Of a DNA stretch of 64,000 nt, positions 1 through 10,856 are shown piece after piece. The notes beneath the pieces were generated by a model. It worked only from the letters and a program-made list of their open reading frames with translations. It had not been told where the DNA came from and did no database searches. Numbering within the stretch: the first letter of the stretch is position 1; every line of letters begins with the position of its first letter. The DNA comes from Diogma glabrata (Eukaryota; Arthropoda; Insecta; Diptera; Cylindrotomidae): positions 160,805,058 to 160,869,057 of the forward strand of contig OY856188.1 in NCBI GenBank assembly GCA_963693315.1, read 5' to 3'. The position numbers and the translations under genes were made by a program.

Positions 1-84
1 ATGTCAAAATAAGAGTAAAATATTTTCATTATAATCCTTTTTGTTTCTTTTTGAAACTTAAAGATCAGATAATAATAAGTTATA

Positions 85-425
85 CGCGAGTATTCTCAAT
101 TTGATCCACGTATATAAAATTAAGGAAAAAAATTTATCGATTTTATACCTTTTCTCTCAAATTGAACTTATGAGATCGAAATGAAACTAACTAATACTCG
201 ATTATTCTCGGTTGGATCAACGTATATAAAATTGAGAAAAAAAAATTCTCAGTTTTATTATTTTTCTCTCAAATTAAACTTATGAGATCGAAATTAAAAC
301 AATTAATATTCGATTACTTTCGATTTGATCTTACGTAGATAAAATTGAGAAAAAAATTTCTCGGTTTCATTGTTTTTCTCTCAAATTGAATGTAGAAGAA
401 TAAGATCGAAATCATAATAATTTTT
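85..425. repeat. ~115-bp tandem repeats, copy A
   Basis: About three diverged units follow one another. Each reads roughly: GATC(A/C)ACGTA.ATAAAATTGAG, an A run, TTCTC, a T-rich stretch, TTTTTCTCTCAAATTGAA, then ATGAGATCGAAAT. The same array recurs in copy B at 5690-6030, so it predates the duplication. Subterminal arrays like this are common near the ends of DNA transposons. Confidence 0.7.
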
Positions 426-2218
426 TTTGATATAATACGTTCGAAGAAAAAATTACGATACATTATTCAGTGAGAGAGTTTTTCAGCAGATGAACGCGTT
501 TTATAACTTGTGAAAAAAAAAGTTTGTGTCCGTGCGAGAATTGATACTAGCTGTGCTTAAAATCAGCAATAATAAGAGTTCAAAAGGTAAGTTGCATGTT
601 TCTCTAAATTTCTGCGTTCATTAAAGTAAACTTGCGTGCACAGAACGAGGTTTGGTTCATTCAGTTTGCCGGGAGTCCTGGGTTCAGTTTATTTGATGCT
701 TGTACTTGGTGCTTAAATTACTGAATCGAAGGTGAAAATCGGATATTTTAAACAATTGGCTTGAAGCAAAACGGGGACAAAAATTTCTGGGTAAATATAT
801 ACATTATGATTTCTTGTCGAAATTTATTAAAATTCCGAAATCAACCGGTATTATCGATTTCTGCGCTCTAAAGCTCTAAAGTAAAAAGTATTAAATGCTT
901 GCATGAAAAAATGTTAAAAATTGCATGAAAAGTTTTAAAAACATTTAAAATAAGTTTTAAATCTAACATTTTTTTTGTTTTTAAAACTATAACTATTATG
1001 CTGGCAAAATTCCAAAAAGAAATTACACAATTTGTATAAAAATTCTTCGACCAAATTAAGAGGTGCAGGTTGCTTGATTACACCGAAAAAAATTCGATTG
1101 GATACTCCAACAACTTCAGGATTACAATTGTTTGGTAAAACTTCTTACAATTGTTTCAGACAAATGCATCGCATTAAACTTCGTTTTTATATTATTTTTA
1201 ATATTAGGTTCTTCGACGGTTGATCTTACTGAATATGATCAAAAAGAATTTCAAGAGCTGAAGCAAACCTTACCTGTCATTCAAGAGCCGTGGATACGGA
1301 GTTGTGAGGGTCGTCTAAGGGAGTTTAAAGAAGCAAAGGATAAATCTTTAAAACATTTTTTAATGACTGGCCACTTTATAGAAATGCTATAATGCCAGCA
1401 TTTTGGTAAGTTTGAAGTTGAAGGCATTTTAAGACTGTTTTGGAATTACAGATTCTTTTTTTTTTCTACAGATTGATTTACATTTTAAAAGACTCTTTCC
1501 GAATAAACATAAAAAACTTTTGGAGAAGGGAAAACATTTTTGCGAAGTTGTGGTACCAGTGCTACGCAAACTAATTAAAGATAAGCAAAGTCTAAAGGAT
1601 TTGAACGATATGCCAACTGACCCAGGTAAACAAGTTTTGATCACAAGCTATAACGGTACATAATATATAGTTGAATGCATTCATTTGGTTATGCATTAAC
1701 TTGATCCTTTTATACTAGTTAAATAAAGTCCAAAATAAATAATTCAGTACAGTTCATTCATCTTTTTCAAGGCAGTCTTAGATCATGAAAAGTGTGTAGT
1801 TATTGAGTGTAGTTATGGTATGTTTATAAGTATACGGGTTTCTGGTGAAATGTTTCAAAAAAGATATTTTTCGCCACTAATTTCACAACTTTCAAAACAC
1901 ACTTCGGCTTTATGTCCCATTAAGGAACTTAGCAGAGACAACAATAAGCCGCCAGCCCGGTCGATCCTTGGCAAGCTCCTCCCAGCCTTAAACAAGTCCC
2001 AGAAATACAAAGACTTCTGCGATGCCGTTTTTTATACCCCGTTGAATTTTTAGATACTAGAAGTTTTTACCGTCCAAAAAGAAAAACTTCTTCGTTCTCT
2101 TTGAACTCCCCAAATTAATGGGGGGCCATACAACTAAAGGAAACACCTAACCCGAAATAATAAAATTAATTCTAAATTGACGGCCAGAAGAGCAAAATAA
2201 CGAGAGTGAGGGTGACCA

Positions 2219-2953
2219 CCCAACTAGCATTTTAACTTCTTTTAAAACACTAAACAGTCTTACCGTAACATAACTTCCCCACCTTCATAGTTTCTTTAAA
2301 ATTTCTAAGCAGTTTCGATAAACGCCATTTGGAGAACTTTCCCCACCTTTCCCGCCTTGTGCAAAATAAGTCTAAATAATAGATTAAAAAACAAAAACCA
2401 CCTTATGCACAATACTTTTTTGACAAAAACGAAACGATTTCAATTTCGTATAAGCTTCAATTTCGTATAAACCCATTGAAATTACATGTCACATATCTTT
2501 TTCCATAAAAAGTAATCCCCTGAATTATTTTCTATATTTTCTACATCTAAATTTAGTTGAAATAATAGACGCAATAGCTTCCGTCAGTTTGACATATTTC
2601 GTTTCAGATATTGAAGCAATTTTTATAGTATGACAGCTGTGCTTCTATACGATCTGTAAAGAGTTACAACCGAAACAACTACAATCCTAATGACAGCTAT
2701 AACTTCTATAACCTTTTTTCGGAAGCTCTATTTAGTGATCTGTAGATAAGTTTCGGTAAAGCTTCTTATATTAAATATAGAAATATTTTAGAAGCTTTCA
2801 TTCTGGCGGTGCTGAGAACTTCTCTGTGGAAGTTGTATATCGAAACTTTATAGAAGTAAAATATAACTAGCTTACACTTAGAAGCTTAAGCGAAGCTTTA
2901 TTGAAGCTAAAACTTATATAATTCGAAATTGAGAAGCAAGTTTGCTAGTTGGG
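2219..2953. mobile_element. CCCAACTAGCA-ended DNA element (735 bp)
   Basis: The ends are CCCAACTAGCA on the left and TGCTAGTTGGG on the right, a perfect 11-bp inverted repeat, flanked by CA on both sides (2217-2218 and 2954-2955). Copy B has the uninterrupted sequence GTGACCACCCGCTGC at about 7623, which fits an empty site with one CA and supports a 2-bp target duplication. The interior has no long reading frame. The right 400 bases are rich in recurrent AGAAGCTT, TTTCGG and GAAGCT words. Short ends, a 2-bp duplication and subterminal motif repeats are traits of CACTA/EnSpm elements; assignment is inference because no transposase is present. Confidence 0.7.
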
Positions 2954-2955
2954 CA

Positions 2956-3900
2956 CCCGCTGCAGTGTGAAAAATTACTCAGCACAATTTCACACAACTG
3001 ACGTCGTCGTTAGTCGTCGAACTAACGCAAACAGGGCATGGACGGTATAAACCTACCTACTGCCCCTCAGGCAAACGAGGTAACCATTCCTTTCGGCAGT
3101 TGTTTTTAAGTCTACACTGTTATCATATTCCTCCTGTTTCCTTCCTACCCTTTTGATATCGTACAGGGTGATCATTCCCTTAAGTATTTTATTTCTCTTA
3201 TCCCATATCCATTTGTTTTTTGTTGTTTTTTTCCTATACTTAATTTTTTTTTAAATTATTATTATTATTATTCTTTATTTTCTTGTTATTGTTTTTTCCC
3301 CCTTTTTAATTTTGTTCTTTGTTTTTTTTAAATAATTCAATTTTTATCATGGTTGCATGACTCCTGCATGGGAGTTCAAGGGCAACCGAGAGTGTTCTTT
3401 GTTTAGGCGAATAGCTGTCTCATTACCGAAACATTCATCGCATCCATAAAAAAAAATCTATCTGGTATTCTGTTGCCTGCCCAATTAGATTCTGGAGGCT
3501 TTCGGGTTGGAACAATGTTCTCACGTTCCACGTTTGATTTAAACAGATTGTCCAGGTACAATAGCAAGGGAGGTCTAAACCAGAAAAACGTTTCATTCCA
3601 AGGTTTATGTTGTCTTTTATTAACAATTGTTTTTTACGGGACGAGGAAAATTGCCTCTTACGACACGCATGAGTGCAGTGGGCTGATTTTTTTGAAGAAG
3701 GGGATCTCAACTCCACAGGGGAGCCTATGATGAAATTGGGTTAGCCACGCTACAACTCACCATTTCAATCGCCTCTTACAACACGCATGCAGTGGATTGA
3801 TTTTTTCCCTCAATAGAAGTCGCTTATTTCAGCAAACTTTAACTAATTTATCTGATTCACTTCAGTAATTTAATTTTATTTTTTATTTAAATTTTTACAG
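2956..3900. other. Intron-like non-coding stretch, copy A
   Basis: No supported gene. It contains long T-rich runs (3190-3340) and two copies of a short motif, CTCTTACRACACGCATG followed by a CAGTGG-containing stretch, near 3655 and 3772. Short open frames on both strands at 3435-3730 have no recognisable motif and look fortuitous. Confidence 0.4.
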
Positions 3901-4040
3901 AGCTACGACAGTTAAAACTGTTCAAATTAATTCACTACGCTACGAGACCAAATACAAGAATTCCTGCAACAAATAAGAAAGGAATGTGGAAGCCGACTAT
4001 TCTCAATTCGATTAGCTCATTTGTACAAAATGCGTTATAA

Positions 4041-5610
4041 AAAAAATTAAAAATTATAATTAATTTATTTTTAAATGATCTATTTAAAATAAAAGAATAT
4101 TTTTTAAAAATAGTGATTTTTTTATCCCGTTTAAGGTTAATGGAACATCGGTGGATTGAGAGTTTTATTCCAGTTCCTTATTTTTCCAAGGTTGCTATTT
4201 TACGGGTTATAGCTGTCTCAGTAGTGATGTTTCTTAAGGGTCCATGTGATAAGAAACAACTCTGACAGCCATAAGTCAATTTAAATAGCCGTACAACATC
4301 GAGTGCATGTCCGATACATTTAGCAATACCGAAGCATGTAAAAATAGGCAGCTTTTTATTTGCTTTTGTGGGTGTCGCTGAACGTACCGCATTCCCACTG
4401 AAATTGAGAAAAATCTTTTCTCAAACCAAATATTGTCATCTTCGATTTGAGAAAACATTTTTCTTAAAATGATAATGAATTGATTCAAAATGAAATATAT
4501 CGGATCAATACCAAAAGTAACATACGATCATGTCGATCAAAAAAATTCTTAAAATGATCAGAATTTCTTAAAATGAGCTTTTGGTTTCTCAACTTCTTCC
4601 GCTCAAATTCTTGAAGAAATACAACTCCATCTTAAATTGATACTTTTGGTATTGATTTGATACAACAAGTTTATAAGCTTTGAGAATAATATTGAGAATA
4701 TAATATCAAAATAAGAAATTTGTTTATCATAATCAGTAGATTTACATCAACTCAAAAAAATAAACCAAAGTTCAATCTGATGCAGCATTTTATATCAATT
4801 TGAGAACTCATATTCTCGTCCATATATTGATATACAAAAATCATCAATTTGATGATTTTTTTATCAAATTTAACTCTTTTTTTCTCTCTGTGCAGAATAA
4901 GCTTCCTCTACAAATATTATTGTAAAAGTCCAAGAATGTGATTTTACCTCTGACTCCAGTGATTTTACATCTGAAGATAAATTGTTTAGAAAAAATTCTG
5001 AAAATGGAATTCTTAGTGTATGGTGTAACTGAATCATTGGCTCAAGTAGCAAATATCTTTGAAACCCCTAAAATTGATTTTAAGCTGGAATCTATGGATA
5101 TTACATTAGAACACAGAGAGAAAAAAAATTCTAGATTTGAGAATTGTGTATGATTGAAAATAGAAAATTCAGTTTCTTCCTAATTTGAGAAAATTTAAAT
5201 CATTTTAATGCTCCGAAATTTAAAACTGAGATAAAAACTATCAATTCTATCACACATAAAAGTGAATGAAATACTATTATTGAGAATCATATATGATTAA
5301 AAACAGAAGATATATTTATTCTCGTTTCGAGTAAATTTACATCATTTTAATACAACAAAACCTTAAAAGTGAGAAAAAACTATCAATTCGATCATCCTAC
5401 AGGAGAATGAAACACTGAAGTTGATAATTGTTTTTGTTCAACAATAGAAAATACATTTATTCTTGTTTTGAGTAAATAAAGATCGTTTTCATTTTTTCTG
5501 TATAAATATAAGAAATTTTTGAATCAGAATAAGATTTCTATTTTTCAAATTGAACAGAGAAGTACACATCACTTTGTTACTTCCCCATCATTTATTTCAT
5601 CATCACAAAT
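4041..5610. repeat. 3' non-coding part of copy A with ~145-bp tandem units
   Basis: 4041-4890 is non-coding and closely matches 8520-9270 of copy B. From about 5150 to 5560 a degenerate unit of about 145 bp repeats two to three times. Its core is TGATT.AAAA.AGAA..., then TTGAGAAAATTTAAATCATTTTAAT, then AACTATCAATTCNATCA. The 71-residue open frame at 4938-5153 has no recognised domain. Confidence 0.55.
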
Positions 5611-6040
5611 GTCAAAATGAGAGTAAAATATTTTCATTATAATCCTTTTTGTTTCTTTTTGAAACTTGAAGATCAAAATCATAATAAGTTATACGTGAGT
5701 ATTCTCAATTTGATCCACGTAGATAAAATTAAGAAAAAAAAATTTCCGATTTTATACCTTTTCTCTCAAATTGAACTTATGAGATCGAAATGAAACTAAC
5801 TAATACTCGATTATTCTCGGTTTGATCAACGTATATAAAATTGAGAAAAAAAAGTTCTCAGTTTTATTATTTTTCTCTCAAATTGAACTTATGAGATTGA
5901 TATGAAAATAATTAATATTCGATTACTCTCGATTTGATCTTACATAGATAAAATTGAGAAAAAAAATTTCTCGATTTTATACTTTTTCTCTCAAATTGAA
6001 CGTATAAGATCGAAATGATAATAATTTTTTTCTATTTTGC

Positions 6041-6111
6041 GTCTAAAATAAAGTCATTTCGATACCCAAATGCGTATCGAAATGGCCTTCATTAAGATAC
6101 GCAAAGTTTTG
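6041..6111. repeat. 71-bp palindrome
   Basis: An inner perfect stem CATTTCGATAC / GTATCGAAATG is separated by eight bases. The arms continue outward imperfectly to TTTGCGT / ACGCAAA. The sequence is absent from copy A, so it arrived after the duplication together with neighbouring DNA. It is probably a tiny foldback element. Confidence 0.6.
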
Positions 6112-6464
6112 TTTTTCAAGGTTGGTCACATTGGTCATACAAACGTCAGTGAAAGTTAAAACGAATAATTATATAAATAAAATTATTCTTATTAATTAAT
6201 CTTATTATTAAAAAATAATCTAAATTAGTGTTAAATATTTTAATTAATTAAAATAATTAGTAATAATAACAAAATATCAAATTGACTATATTTTAATAAA
6301 ATACAAATTTTATGAAAGCTAGTTTTGCAACAAAAAATATATAGAAATATGATGAAACGCAGAGCTTACTAGTTTGAATTGAAATTTTTAGAAATTTTCT
6401 TTAAAACATTAAAACATAAAAAATATTTTTTAAAATTTCAAGACAAAAAATGCAAAATAGAAAA

Positions 6465-6603
6465 AATAGTATAAAAAACTCGTTTCATAAAACGTTTTAT
6501 CGCACTTATCCTTTAGAAAACTCCCCGCTGCGCGGGTCGTTTTCTAAACAGATTGCGTGCGATAAAATCGTCGATTATGAAACTAGTTTCTTAATATACT
6601 ATT
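6465..6603. mobile_element. AATAGT hairpin element 1 (139 bp)
   Basis: The ends are AATAGTAT and ATACTATT. The arms pair over about 45 bases (left ...TTTTATCGCAC near 6507, right GTGCGATAAAA near 6558). The GC-rich centre has its own stem, GAAAAC...GTTTTC around CCCGCTGCGCGGG. It lacks coding potential and lies in the copy B-specific insertion. Three other hairpins (18440, 46193, 54382) share the end motif and size but not the interior. Confidence 0.65.
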
Positions 6604-7245
6604 TTTATATAATACTTTCGAAGAAAAAACTACGATACGACATTATTCAGTGAGAGAATTTTTCAGCAGATCGTCTTATATCTTGTGAAATAAAGAGTTT
6701 GTGTCCGTGCAAGAATTCATCCTGCTGCGCATAAAACCAACAATAATAGGAGTTCAAAAGGTAAGCTGCACGTTTTTCTAAATTTCGGCGTTCATTAAAG
6801 TAAACTTGCGAGTTGCGTGCACAGAACGAGGTTTGGCTCATTCAGTTTGCTGGGAGTTCTGGGTTCAGTTTATTTGATGCATGTACTTGCCACTATTGGT
6901 GCTTAAATTACTGAGTTAAATTACATCACACACAAAATCGGGTTATTTTAAACAATTGGCCTGAAGCAAAACGGGGACAAAAATTTCTGGGTGCCCAAAT
7001 ACATACATTATGGTTTCTTGTCGAAATTTATTAAAATTCCGAAATCAACCGATATTATCGATTTCTGAGCTCTAACTTAAGTATAACGTACTAAATACTT
7101 GCATGAAAAATTGTTAAAAGTTGCATGAAAAGTTTTAACAACATTTAAAATAAGTTTTAAATTTAACAGTTTTTTTTTGTTTTAAGAAGTAATAGTTCTA
7201 GTAATTGTGATGGCAAAATTCCAAAAAGGAAGTTATACAATTTGT

Positions 7246-8518
7246 ATAAAAGTTCTTCGACCAAATTAAGTGGTGCAGGTTGCATGATTACACCGAAAAA
7301 AATTCGATTGGATACTCCAACAACTTCAGGATTACAATTGTTTGGTAAAACTTCTTACAATTAGACAAATGCATCGCACTAAACTTCGTTTTTATATTAT
7401 TTTTAATATTAGGTTCTTCGACGGTTGATCTTACTGAATATGATCAAAATGAATTTCAAGAGCTGAAGCAAACCTTATCTGTCATTCAAGAGCCGTTGCT
7501 GACTATAGAAAGTTATTGGATATGGAGTTGTGTGGGTCGTCTAAGAGAGTTTGAAGAAGCAAGGGAAAAATCTTTAAACATATTTTTTAATGACTGGCCA
7601 CTTTATAGTAATGCTAATGCCAGTGACCACCCGCTGCAATGTGAAAAATTACTCAGCACAATTTCACACAACTGACGTCGTCCTTAGTCATAATTTCAAA
7701 ACATACTGTTTTGCAATTTCATTAATTTTTCTCTGTAATTAAGAAAATGATTTAACTTTAGTAATATTACACATGTCAAAATTAGGGATTGCAATCCCAG
7801 GATTTTTTACTTGACGAATCCCGGGATCCCGGGATTCAGGAAGCAAAAATCCTAGGATTGCAATCCCTAGTCAAAACTGAACAATATATCTATGAATATA
7901 TATAAAACATCACAGTGTATGTTTTATTATAATAATTATAATATTTAAATTTCAATAAAGAGAGCCATTTCAACTGGTTATTTATTTATTCACACATTAA
8001 GCACAATTTTACTCTCAAAATTAGGCGCCTTCCATTGAAGATCAACCGTGTTCAAATTTACTTTATTCTACACTACCTCGAACGGTTTTTATATATCACT
8101 TATTTCGAGTTTTTGGCAATCCAAAATAAAACATATACAAAACTTTTTGAAATATTTCATGAAACATTTCTGAAACATTTCATGAAATATTTCAAAAATA
8201 TAAATTTCATGAACTTTACAATCACTAGGCTCACGCTACAATTCCCGTTACAGTGGATTGATTTTTTTTCCCTCAATAGAAATCACTTATTGCAGCAAAC
8301 TTTAATTTATTTATCTGATTCACTTCAATAGTAATTTAATTTTGTTTTTTACTTAAATTTTTACAGAATTACGACACTTAAAACTGTTCAAATTAATTCA
8401 CTACGCTACGAGACCAAATACAAGAATTCCTGCAACAAATAAGAAAGGAATATGGAAGCCGACTATTCTCAATTCGATTAGCTCATTTGTACGAAATGAA
8501 TTACAAAAAAAAAATTGA
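7246..8518 (+). pseudogene. Spliced gene of unknown function, copy B
   Basis: Paralogue of the gene at 1036-4040. Segment a ends at 7344 with donor GTAAAA. Segment b starts at 7413 and reads LTEYDQNEFQELKQTL, then FFNDWPLYSNANAS in one frame, so it keeps the frame that copy A lost. Segment c and its flanking splice sites are missing. Segment d begins after TTTTTACAG at 8367, reads ...RIPATNKKGIWKPTI... and runs to TGA at 8516-8518, slightly longer than copy A. Losing segment c makes a working product unlikely. Function is not recognised. Confidence 0.45.
7783..7869. mobile_element. 87-bp hAT-type MITE
   Basis: The ends are TAGGGATTGCAATCC and GGATTGCAATCCCTA, a 15-bp perfect inverted repeat, around a core with CCCGGGATCCCGGG. 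Flanks are GTCAAAAT (7775-7782) and GTCAAAAC (7870-7877), 7 of 8 identical. An 8-bp duplication and a TAGGG-type end are typical of hAT elements. It cannot encode transposase. A larger relative by composition and end type is at 22727-23497. Confidence 0.75.
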
Positions 8519-9304
8519 AAATTATAATTTATTTATTTTTAAATTATCTATTTGAAATAAATGAATATTTTCTTAAAAATATGATAAGAGTGTCTATGTG
8601 TCTATGTGATAAGAAACAAGTCTGGCAGCCATAAGTCAATCTAAATAGCCGTACAACATCGAGTGCATGTCCGATACATTTGGCAATACCGAAGCATGTA
8701 AAAATCTTCCCGCGGGTTTAAAAACCCTGACAGGCAACTTTTTATTTGCTTTTGTGGGTGTCGCTGAACGTACCGCATTCCCGCCCGTATAAGCCACTAA
8801 AATTGAGAAAAATCTTTTGTCAAACTAAATATTGTCATCTTCGATTTGAGAAAACATTTTTCTTAAAATGATAATGAATTGATTCAAAATGAAATATATC
8901 GGATCAATACCAAAAGTAACATACGATCATGTCGATCAAAAAAATTCTTAAAATGATCTTTTGGTTTCTCAACTTCTTCTGCTCAAAATCTTGAAGAAAT
9001 ACAACTCCATCTTAAATTGAAACTTTTGGTATTGATTTGATACAACAAGCTTATAAGCTTTGAGAATAATATCGAGAATATAATATCAAAATAAGAAATT
9101 TGTTTATCATAATCAGTAGATTTGCATCAACTCAAAAAAATAAACCAGAGTTCAATCTGATGCAACATTTTATGTCAATTTGAGAACTCATATTCTCGTC
9201 CATATATTGATATACAAAAATCATCAATTTGATGATTTTTTTATCAATTTTAACCCTTTTTTTCTCTCTGTGAAGATAAATTGTTTAAAACAAAATCTGA
9301 AGAT

Positions 9305-9592
9305 GAAATATTAAAAGAATTAACATCACCAACTCCAAAAATGTGCTTTGCAGATATTAATATAAGCTCAACCATACCCTCTAGAAAAACTAAACTGGTC
9401 AAAATACATGTTTGCAAAGAAATAATAGGTCAGTTTCTGTGTGTAAATAAAGAAATTTTACCAGGTGTTTTTGCAGCCAACTCTCTTGTCGAAGTGAAAA
9501 ATGGAAAAAATTTGTACCTCGGTAATAAACACGCAACCCCATGGTGCAAACATCAAAACCACTACCCCAACACTCATACCTCTGCAAAATGA
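9305..9592 (+). pseudogene. Gypsy pol, segment before reverse transcriptase
   Basis: The open frame carries KEILPGVFAANSLVEVKNG, which resembles the conserved strand-rich segment found after protease in errantivirus pol. Continuity with the RT-bearing frame requires a frameshift near 9520. Upstream, the residues around 9281-9330 still match duplicated unit A/B, so the start of this frame is not the original start. No protease motif is visible. Confidence 0.5.
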
Positions 9593-10856
9593 TGAGAAAT
9601 TAAATCTAACAGACGACAAAGCAAATTTAACTAATCAAATCATTCCTGAAGAAATAAATCCAGACGACCGCAAGGAACGGATTTTAAAGCTATTACACTT
9701 AGACTTAGATGACACAGTCAATTTAGAAGAAAGAGATTCAATTATCAACCCTTGTGAAGAGTTTAAAGATATTTTTCATTTACCAGGAGACCAACTTACA
9801 TGCACAGACACAATCCAACACTCAATACCTTTAGAAGTAATCACTCGCCCCATAAATCAAAAGATGTATAGGTTACCTGAGAGTAAGAAGCAAGAAATTA
9901 ACAACCAAATTCAAGACATGCTAGCCCCAGAAATAATTTCGATCAGCTATTCGCCTTGGAACTCCCCGTTGTTACTAATTCCAAAACGTTCAAACGAAAA
10001 TGAACCTAAAAAATTTCGTGTGGTGGTGGACTTCCGGAAGCAAAACCACATCACAATAAATGATGCTTTCCATCTTCCCCGAATCGAGGAAATTCTGGAT
10101 CAGTTAGGAAATTCCCGATATTTCTCAACTCTTGATTTAGCTAGTGGTTACCACCAAATATTGGTAAAAGAAAAAGATCGACCCAAAACAGCCTTCAGCT
10201 GTTCTTCTCTGCCCCCCAGAGAGGGACATTTCGAGTTCAAGAGAATGCCGTTTGGATTAACCTCTGCTCCTGCCACTTTTCAGAGAAATCAGAACACCGC
10301 ACTGTCAATAACTCATTCCTTTCGGAATCACCAACTCCATCCTTTGGTTATAAAAATTAAAGAACTATCATTACTACTATCTAAAATCACTAGAGAATAT
10401 AAAATCAACAAAGATTTTCTTGACCTTCATCATCTTGAGCAAATTATTAAAATTGACTATTTCGAATATATAGACAAAATTTTAATAAAGATAACAATTC
10501 CATTACCAATATATTTATCAAACAACGTTCATAGTTTTTTGGAAGTAAACGGTGACTACCTAGCCAGCACTGATAATAAAAATAATTTTATAATACTAAG
10601 TCACTCTGACTTCACTCAATGCCAAAATATTATAAAGGATTTTAAATCAGCAATTAAGCTATGTCAGCAAAACACTCCAAAAATTTTAAGTACAAATGGA
10701 AACTGTTTGCTAGAATTGTTTCACAACCAATTGAAAGAAGCAACGTCCTGTATAAATAAGCCTTTCCGTTTTAAAAACGATATCTTTGTTCAAATGACAA
10801 AAAAAAATTCTTGGTTATACTTATATGCTAGAAAACAACATAACGCTCTTAAATAA
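9501..10856 (+). pseudogene. pol/env fusion: Gypsy reverse transcriptase fragment fused to env-like sequence
   Basis: About the first 262 of 451 residues are Ty3/Gypsy RT. They contain the pre-RT linker (LPGDQLTCTDTIQHSIPLE), RVVVDFRKQN, the motif A segment FSTLDLASGYHQI and RMPFGLTSAPATFQR. The YxDD box, RNase H and integrase are absent. From about residue 263 the sequence changes character and has no RT motifs. It includes cysteine-spaced and NSWLYLY-type segments that I read as errantivirus envelope ectodomain. The join is in frame, so this long frame is an artefact of deletion and not a normal gene. RT identity is firm; the env assignment is moderate. Confidence 0.7.

Larger units (their letters stand above)
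1036..4040 (+). pseudogene. Spliced gene of unknown function, copy A
   Basis: Four segments are joined by consensus introns. Segment a runs to 1134 with donor GTAAAA at 1135. Segment b is 1208-1405 (acceptor ATTAG, donor GTAAGT). Segment c is 1472-1625 (T-rich tract then CTACAG, donor GTAAAC). Segment d is 3901-4040 (TTTTTACAG) and ends at TAA. The a-b join is in frame and reads ...LQLFGSSTVDLTEYDQ. Segment c contains LFPNKHKKLLEK and IKDKQSLKDL. Segment d contains RIPATNKKGMWKPTI. Copy A has a 1-bp frame loss and a 2-bp insertion near the end of b relative to copy B, so it is broken. From memory, the 'DWPLY...IDLHF..LFP' and 'WKPTI..S..SF' patterns resemble recurring domains in uncharacterised arthropod proteins; that is inference. 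No start exon was found. The c-d intron holds a CCCA-ended insertion. Confidence 0.5.
1..5010. repeat. Tandem duplicated unit, copy A
   Basis: This stretch is repeated downstream at about 5611-9305 in the same orientation. Matching landmarks are 1 and 5611 (ATGTCAAAAT.AGAGTAAAA), 480 and 6655, 1260 and 7455, 2956 and 7630, 3800 and 8260, and 4977 and 9272. The offset between copies falls from about 5610 to 4300 because each copy has private insertions and deletions. Copy A keeps about 1.5 kb (roughly 1400-2955) that copy B lacks, including a CCCA-ended element. The unit carries a short-intron gene of unknown function. Both ends of the unit are rich in short tandem repeats, which suggests a transposable element, but no termini were identified. 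The left boundary may lie outside the window. Confidence 0.8.
5611..9305. repeat. Tandem duplicated unit, copy B
   Basis: This second copy starts at ATGTCAAAATGAGAG and keeps collinear similarity to copy A until about 9300, where it runs into an errantivirus-like remnant. Relative to copy A it has about 570 bp of extra DNA at 6035-6605 holding two hairpins, a hAT MITE at 7783-7869, and a deletion removing gene segment c and most of the c-d intron. The ~115-bp tandem array recurs at 5690-6030. Confidence 0.8.

Noticed and set aside
1820..2053. 77-residue plus-strand frame
   Set aside because: No recognisable domain and no splice context. It lies in the intron-like part of copy A that is absent from copy B.
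3435..3730. Overlapping 93- and 85-residue frames on opposite strands
   Set aside because: Neither shows a domain and both overlap a repeated non-coding motif (CTCTTACRACACGCATG).
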